Source of the DNA: Micromonospora sp. RHAY321
GTDB lineage: Bacteria > Actinomycetota > Actinomycetes > Mycobacteriales > Micromonosporaceae
Assembly (NCBI RefSeq): GCF_023896955.1
Contig: NZ_JAMHIW010000001.1
Location: 310,001 to 374,000 of the forward strand
DNA length: 64,000 nt
Direction of reading: 5' to 3'
The notes below the pieces were generated by a model, which saw only the letters and a list, made by a program, of their open reading frames with translations, was not told the origin of the DNA and did no database searches. Position numbers and translations under genes: made by a program. Within the stretch, counting starts at the first letter, position 1, and each line of letters opens with the position of its first letter. Below, piece by piece: positions 60,641 through 64,000 of the stretch.

Positions 60641-60944
60641 CTCCAACTCCGCCGGCCGGCGCTGCAGCGGCTGTGTCAGGTCCGCCGATGCACCAGCCGC
60701 CGCCACCGGCACGCCGCACCCGCACCCGCACTCAGGCTCGTCAGGGTCCGCCGCCGCAGTTCGCCGGGGATGCTACTCGCCAGATTCGCGGATGGGTCGT
60801 CTTCGCTCGCCACCCATGACCCAGAGCTCCCTGTGCGCCCCGCAACCATGAGAGCGGAGGTGGGCAGAATTCGAGTTCCATGTCGTGGGTCGGTCCGGCG
60901 GTGACTCCAGCCAGCCGGTCAGTCGCCACCACCGAAGGGCTGCG
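60641..60944. other. 304-bp gap without a supported gene
   Basis: Contains no convincing gene. The minus frame GRSPSVVATDRLAGVTAGPTH may be a further decayed stretch of the mraY remnant. Confidence 0.3.
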
Positions 60945-61329
60945 TCCGACGATCGCCTGGCCGAGCAGCTTGCCTTTGGCGCTCAGGCCGTCGGAGTTGC
61001 GCCAGCGCGCTTGAGGAAGTCGTCGAAGAAACCGACCGCGCCGCAGAAGACGAACAGCCCGAGCAGCACCAGGGCCGTCATGGTGGGCCTCTCCTGCGCG
61101 ATCTGCCGCTCGGGCAGGGTGGTCAGGGCGATATGCCCGGCGACCTGGGCGAAGACGGTCGCCACGATGAAGACGACGCCGCCCATCGTGAGGGCGTGCC
61201 CTTCTTGCCCTGGTTGCTGGCGAGCCCGATGGATCGGATCGGCTGGCCGGCCTTGAGCGCGGTGAAGACGCGAATCGCCACCGGCGTGCCGAACAGGGAG
61301 ATGATGACCGCGACGATGAGCGCCCTCAC
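60945..61329 (-). pseudogene. mraY: truncated, frameshifted mraY copy
   Basis: From GTG 61329 the frame reads [20 protein letters not shown], then [25 protein letters not shown], the exact start of phospho-MurNAc-pentapeptide transferase. A 1-bp shift at GTP continues as [20 protein letters not shown] and [14 protein letters not shown], with a further shift giving [19 protein letters not shown]. The remaining two thirds are absent. An intact mraY must exist elsewhere in this genome, since the enzyme is essential for peptidoglycan. Confidence 0.8.
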
Positions 61330-61357
61330 GGGCGAACCTCCACGAGATCCGGATTTC

Positions 61358-61981
61358 TCACGGCGCAGTCCCCACCGCGCGACGCGTGCCGGACAGGTCG
61401 GCATGATGCGCGCCGCCGGCCGCTTCCAGCGCAGCCCGCTCGATCTTCGCCCAGTACGCCTCCCGGGCCGCCGTGTCGATCTGCTCCTCGTACTCAGCCC
61501 TTAGCCCGGTCCGGCCATCGAGCTGCTCCCGCAGGATGTCAGCGTGTCCGGCATGCCGGGCGGTCTCCTGAAGGACGTGGACCATGATGTTGAACAGCTT
61601 GACGTCCGGCCGCGACCACCACGGCACGTGGCCCGGCGCGTCGATGGGAAGCTCTTCGATCGTCGCGTCCGCATGCCCCCGGGCACGCTGATAGAAGTCG
61701 ATGATCTGCTCGCGGCTCTCGCCCGGGGCCACCCACAGGTCGCTGCCGTCCGCGTCCTGCCATCGCCCCAGCGGCTCCGGGAACGGGCGGCCGAAGACCT
61801 CACCGAAATACCAGGCCTCCAAGGTCGCCAAGTGCTTCACCAGGCCAAGGAGGTTGGTCCCCGTCGCTGTCAAAGGACGCCTGACGTCGTACTCGGACAC
61901 GCCATCGAGCTTCCAGACCAGCGCCTGACGTGTCCGCCTGAGCTGGCCGTGCAGATCGTCCTTAGCGAAGTCATCGATCAT
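61358..61981 (-). CDS. DinB family protein
   Basis: This 207-aa protein (ATG 61981) belongs to the DinB/DUF664 four-helix group: [23 protein letters not shown] supplies one metal-site His, and [27 protein letters not shown] supplies the other two His. DinB proteins are metal-dependent thiol transferases or housekeeping proteins of uncertain role. It stands alone. The longer frame to 62032 overlaps SRPBCC scrap and is not preferred. Confidence 0.85.
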   Translation of the reverse strand: MIDDFAKDDLHGQLRRTRQALVWKLDGVSEYDVRRPLTATGTNLLGLVKHLATLEAWYFGEVFGRPFPEPLGRWQDADGSDLWVAPGESREQIIDFYQRARGHADATIEELPIDAPGHVPWWSRPDVKLFNIMVHVLQETARHAGHADILREQLDGRTGLRAEYEEQIDTAAREAYWAKIERAALEAAGGAHHADLSGTRRAVGTAP

Positions 61982-62052
61982 GAGGCACGATCTTGCCATT
62001 CCGACGGCAAGCGGAGCAGCCCTGGACCTCACAGCGCCGTGGTTTGTAACTC

Positions 62053-62262
62053 GCCGACCCGAATCCGACGACGATCTTGCAGCGCCAGGCCCGGAGGTTC
62101 ACAGCGGTGATCAAGATCGAGCCGGACGGCGACGGCACGAGGTACACCGCGATCGCGATCCACGCCGACGCGTCGGCGAAGAAGTCGCACGAGGAGATGG
62201 GCTTCCTCGATGGTTGGGGCGCGGCCCTGGACCAGTTGGTCGACGTCATGAAGGCCCGCTGA
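62053..62262 (+). pseudogene. SRPBCC/AHSA1-like 3' remnant
   Basis: The frame encodes RRFTAVIKIEPDGDGTRYTA IAIHADA, then SAKKSHEEMGFLDGWGAALD QLVDVMKAR, the closing helix of an AHSA1-type SRPBCC domain. The N-terminal two thirds are missing, so it is a truncated remnant, though an ATG at 62077 would permit a short peptide. Confidence 0.6.
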
Positions 62263-62390
62263 CCGCGGACACCGGCTGGCGGCGTAGAACCGCCGCCAGG
62301 ACCGGTGCACGGAGCTACGGAACGCTCGGGGGACAGCCGCCGACCTGAATTTGCCCTAGATCGACTCTGATTGTGAGGTACGGGCACGCG

Positions 62391-63605
62391 TCAGCGTGGC
62401 GGCGAGGCCTGCTCTAGTGGGCGTCCGTGGGCTCGGATCGTGTCGGAGACGGCGACGCCGAGCAGGACGGCGACAGCTGCTGCAGCGACCCCGAGTGGCG
62501 GCAGGCCGACCATCACCGGCGCCATGGCAGCGAGGACGAGGATCCCGATCGGCCGTGGCCGGGACACCCGGGCGAAGGCCACATACTCGAATACTGAGCG
62601 CCCGGCGAGGTAGAGCGCGGGCCCGCCGAGGATGGCGCCGACCCAGGCGGGTTTGGCGTCTCCGGTCGGATTTATGAGGACGATTTCGGAGCCGGCTGAG
62701 GTTGCGAGGATGCCGGCCACCATGAGCAGGTGTGAGAACTCGGCCGACCGACCGAGCCGGCCGGGGTCGGTGGATGCCGCGATAGCCTCGCCCAAGATCT
62801 GGCCGGCTCGGTAGAAGTAGATCCGCCACAGCAACACCGTGGTGAGGAACGACAATGTAAGGGCCAATGTTCGTTCAGCCACGATCGGACCGCGTAGAAG
62901 ACTCGACCCGGAGGTCAGAATCGTCTCACCAAGCGCGACGATGACGAGCTGCCAGTAGCGTTCGGCCAGGTGCTCGCCCGCGACGGCCCACGGGGACACC
63001 TGCGAGCGACCCAGCCCCGGTACCGGCCAGCCGAGTCTGCCCCCCAGGTAGTCGATCACCAGGGCCAACGTCCACAGTGTATTGCGCGTCACCTCGGGTG
63101 CGAAGGCTCCGGCGAGCCACGGCACGGCAGACGCGCCGAACCAGACGAGCGCCAGCATGTTGATGCGACGCAGATCATGACCCCGCACGATGAGTACGAA
63201 GAAGAGGGTGCGGCCCACCTGGATCGCGACGTACGTGCTCGCGAAGAGCAGGCCAGTCTCGGCGAGAGCCCCCGATATCGCGACCGCCAGGAACAGGCTC
63301 CCAAGCATCGTCGCGAGGACAACGAACTGGATCGCCGGCTGGAACGGATCGAACCTGCTGGTCATCCATGCCGTCTGGGTCCAGATCCACCAGACAGCCA
63401 GGAGCAGCAGCAGAGTCTCGCCGTTCTCCGCAAGGGAAGTGGTCAACCTCTCCGCGACGTGACCCCTGGTGTAGTCCAGCACCAACTCGTGCACGATCCG
63501 GGTGAGCGCGAAGACGTACACGAGATCGAAGAACAGTTCCAGGAAGGTCGGCCGCTGCGGACTCTCACGCCTGCGCAGCAGATTGGCCACTCTATTCGTC
63601 GTCAC
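62391..63605 (-). CDS. LtrA-family membrane protein
   Basis: This 404-aa polytopic membrane protein has the low temperature requirement protein A pattern: TFLELFFDLVYVFALTRI, LLLLAVWWIWTQTAWMTSRFDP, FFVLIVRGHDL, HLAERYWQLVIVALGETIL and FSHLLMVAGILATSAG. Around ten helices. Family function is unclear. It stands alone and ends before a 130-bp gap to the SRPBCC remnant. Confidence 0.9.
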   Translation of the reverse strand: MTTNRVANLLRRRESPQRPTFLELFFDLVYVFALTRIVHELVLDYTRGHVAERLTTSLAENGETLLLLLAVWWIWTQTAWMTSRFDPFQPAIQFVVLATMLGSLFLAVAISGALAETGLLFASTYVAIQVGRTLFFVLIVRGHDLRRINMLALVWFGASAVPWLAGAFAPEVTRNTLWTLALVIDYLGGRLGWPVPGLGRSQVSPWAVAGEHLAERYWQLVIVALGETILTSGSSLLRGPIVAERTLALTLSFLTTVLLWRIYFYRAGQILGEAIAASTDPGRLGRSAEFSHLLMVAGILATSAGSEIVLINPTGDAKPAWVGAILGGPALYLAGRSVFEYVAFARVSRPRPIGILVLAAMAPVMVGLPPLGVAAAAVAVLLGVAVSDTIRAHGRPLEQASPPR

Positions 63606-63769
63606 CGGCCCGCCCGCTTCGTCGGCTTTCGCTGACGCAGTCGTACCACGTCGCCGCGCCGCCCACGGATAAGACGCACCCTAATGACTAGAGCCCTGAC
63701 GGCCGACGAGGGCTGCCACCACGCCGAGCCCTGTCCTCTCTGATTAAAGGCAACGGCCATCTGACCGAC

Positions 63770-64000
63770 GTGCTATGCGGGTTCCACGCAGGGCTGACAC
63801 GCCGCGGGCGACGACGGCGTCGAGGAGCTCGCTGACCGCGCCAGCGGGACCCCCGCCTCGGCGAGGCTCCGGATCCGGGTGAGTCGCACGACGGCTGCGG
63901 CGTCGTAGCTGCGGTAGCCGGAGGCGTCACGCCAGGCTCCCGCAGCAGCCCGATCTGCTGGTAGTGCCGCACCGCGCGAATGGTCACCCCGGCGTAGGAG
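63770..64000 (-). pseudogene. MerR-type regulator remnant, cut by the window end
   Basis: From the window edge the minus frame reads YAGVTIRAVRHYQQIGLLRE (MerR helix-turn-helix) and, after a 1-bp shift, WRDASGYRSYDAAAVVRLTR and IRSLAEAGVPLAR. The frameshift in the DNA-binding region suggests a pseudogene, though a sequencing error cannot be excluded; the true start lies outside the window. Confidence 0.55.

Noticed and set aside
58868-60712. 614-codon minus-strand open frame
   Set aside because: Antisense to the membrane protein at 58826, whose helices and ribosome binding site are convincing; the minus frame lacks both.
1-64000. CRISPR array
   Set aside because: No series of regularly spaced direct repeats was seen, and no cas genes.

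Overview
The window is GC-rich actinobacterial DNA. The gene families suggest a Micromonospora-like member of the Micromonosporaceae: DUF397/DUF5753-type XRE regulators, GTG starts, many 4-bp ATGA/GTGA gene overlaps, secreted Tat and lipoproteins, and relics of an actinobacterial integrative and conjugative element (AICE). The taxon is inferred from gene content, not from a marker gene.

Region 1 (about 1.4-18.3 kb) is a dense defence island. It holds a divergent pair (an HNH nuclease-like protein and a protein with a PD-(D/E)xK-like motif) and a tightly overlapping three-gene operon of UvrD-like helicase, DarT-like DNA ADP-ribosyltransferase, and ADP-ribosylglycohydrolase fused to a glyoxalase/VOC-like C-terminal domain. 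These are followed by a type II restriction-modification set (C5 methyltransferase, Vsr endonuclease, Eco29kI-like GIY-YIG endonuclease) with a DUF4259 gene between its parts. The island ends with an operon of MORC-like GHKL ATPase, Mrr-like nuclease/SF2 helicase and an unrecognised 194-aa protein. The right edge is marked by decayed conjugation genes (TraG/VirD4-like and DUF4913, both broken). The helicase-DarT-ARH/VOC operon is the strongest candidate for an under-described system.

Region 2 (about 19.6-29.5 kb) carries regulatory and signalling genes: a sigma factor overlapping a coiled-coil P-loop protein, a DUF397/DUF5753 XRE module, a divergent XRE/TPR-like regulator, and a STAND (NB-ARC/TPR) ATPase with a DUF6879 protein. 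Next to the STAND gene, in divergent orientation, is a 147-aa protein. Both it and the STAND protein carry a short QARDV-(Y/H)-GG motif resembling the RHIM-like bacterial amyloid signalling motif, so the two may form a sensor/effector pair.

Region 3 (29.9-40.7 kb) is a carbohydrate locus under a LacI regulator: a divergent secreted beta-propeller glycosidase-like protein, an FAD-dependent oxidoreductase, a sugar ABC importer, a ROK kinase, NanE epimerase and a DUF4127 protein. Three palindromic operators lie in the divergent promoter region. It looks like uptake and catabolism of an N-acetylmannosamine-type sugar, but without a sialate lyase.

Region 4 (40.7-64 kb) mixes intact chromosomal genes with an unusual number of gene scraps. 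The intact genes include two ABC exporter operons (one with its own sigma/anti-sigma pair), a beta-propeller/phosphoesterase, PhoD phosphatase, CapA-like lipoprotein, GlxA regulator, HD hydrolase, DinB and LtrA. The scraps include a tRNA 3' end, IS5 and ISAs1 transposases, phospholipase D, multicopper oxidase, lactonase, rhamnosidase, solute-binding protein, mraY, SRPBCC and MerR fragments.
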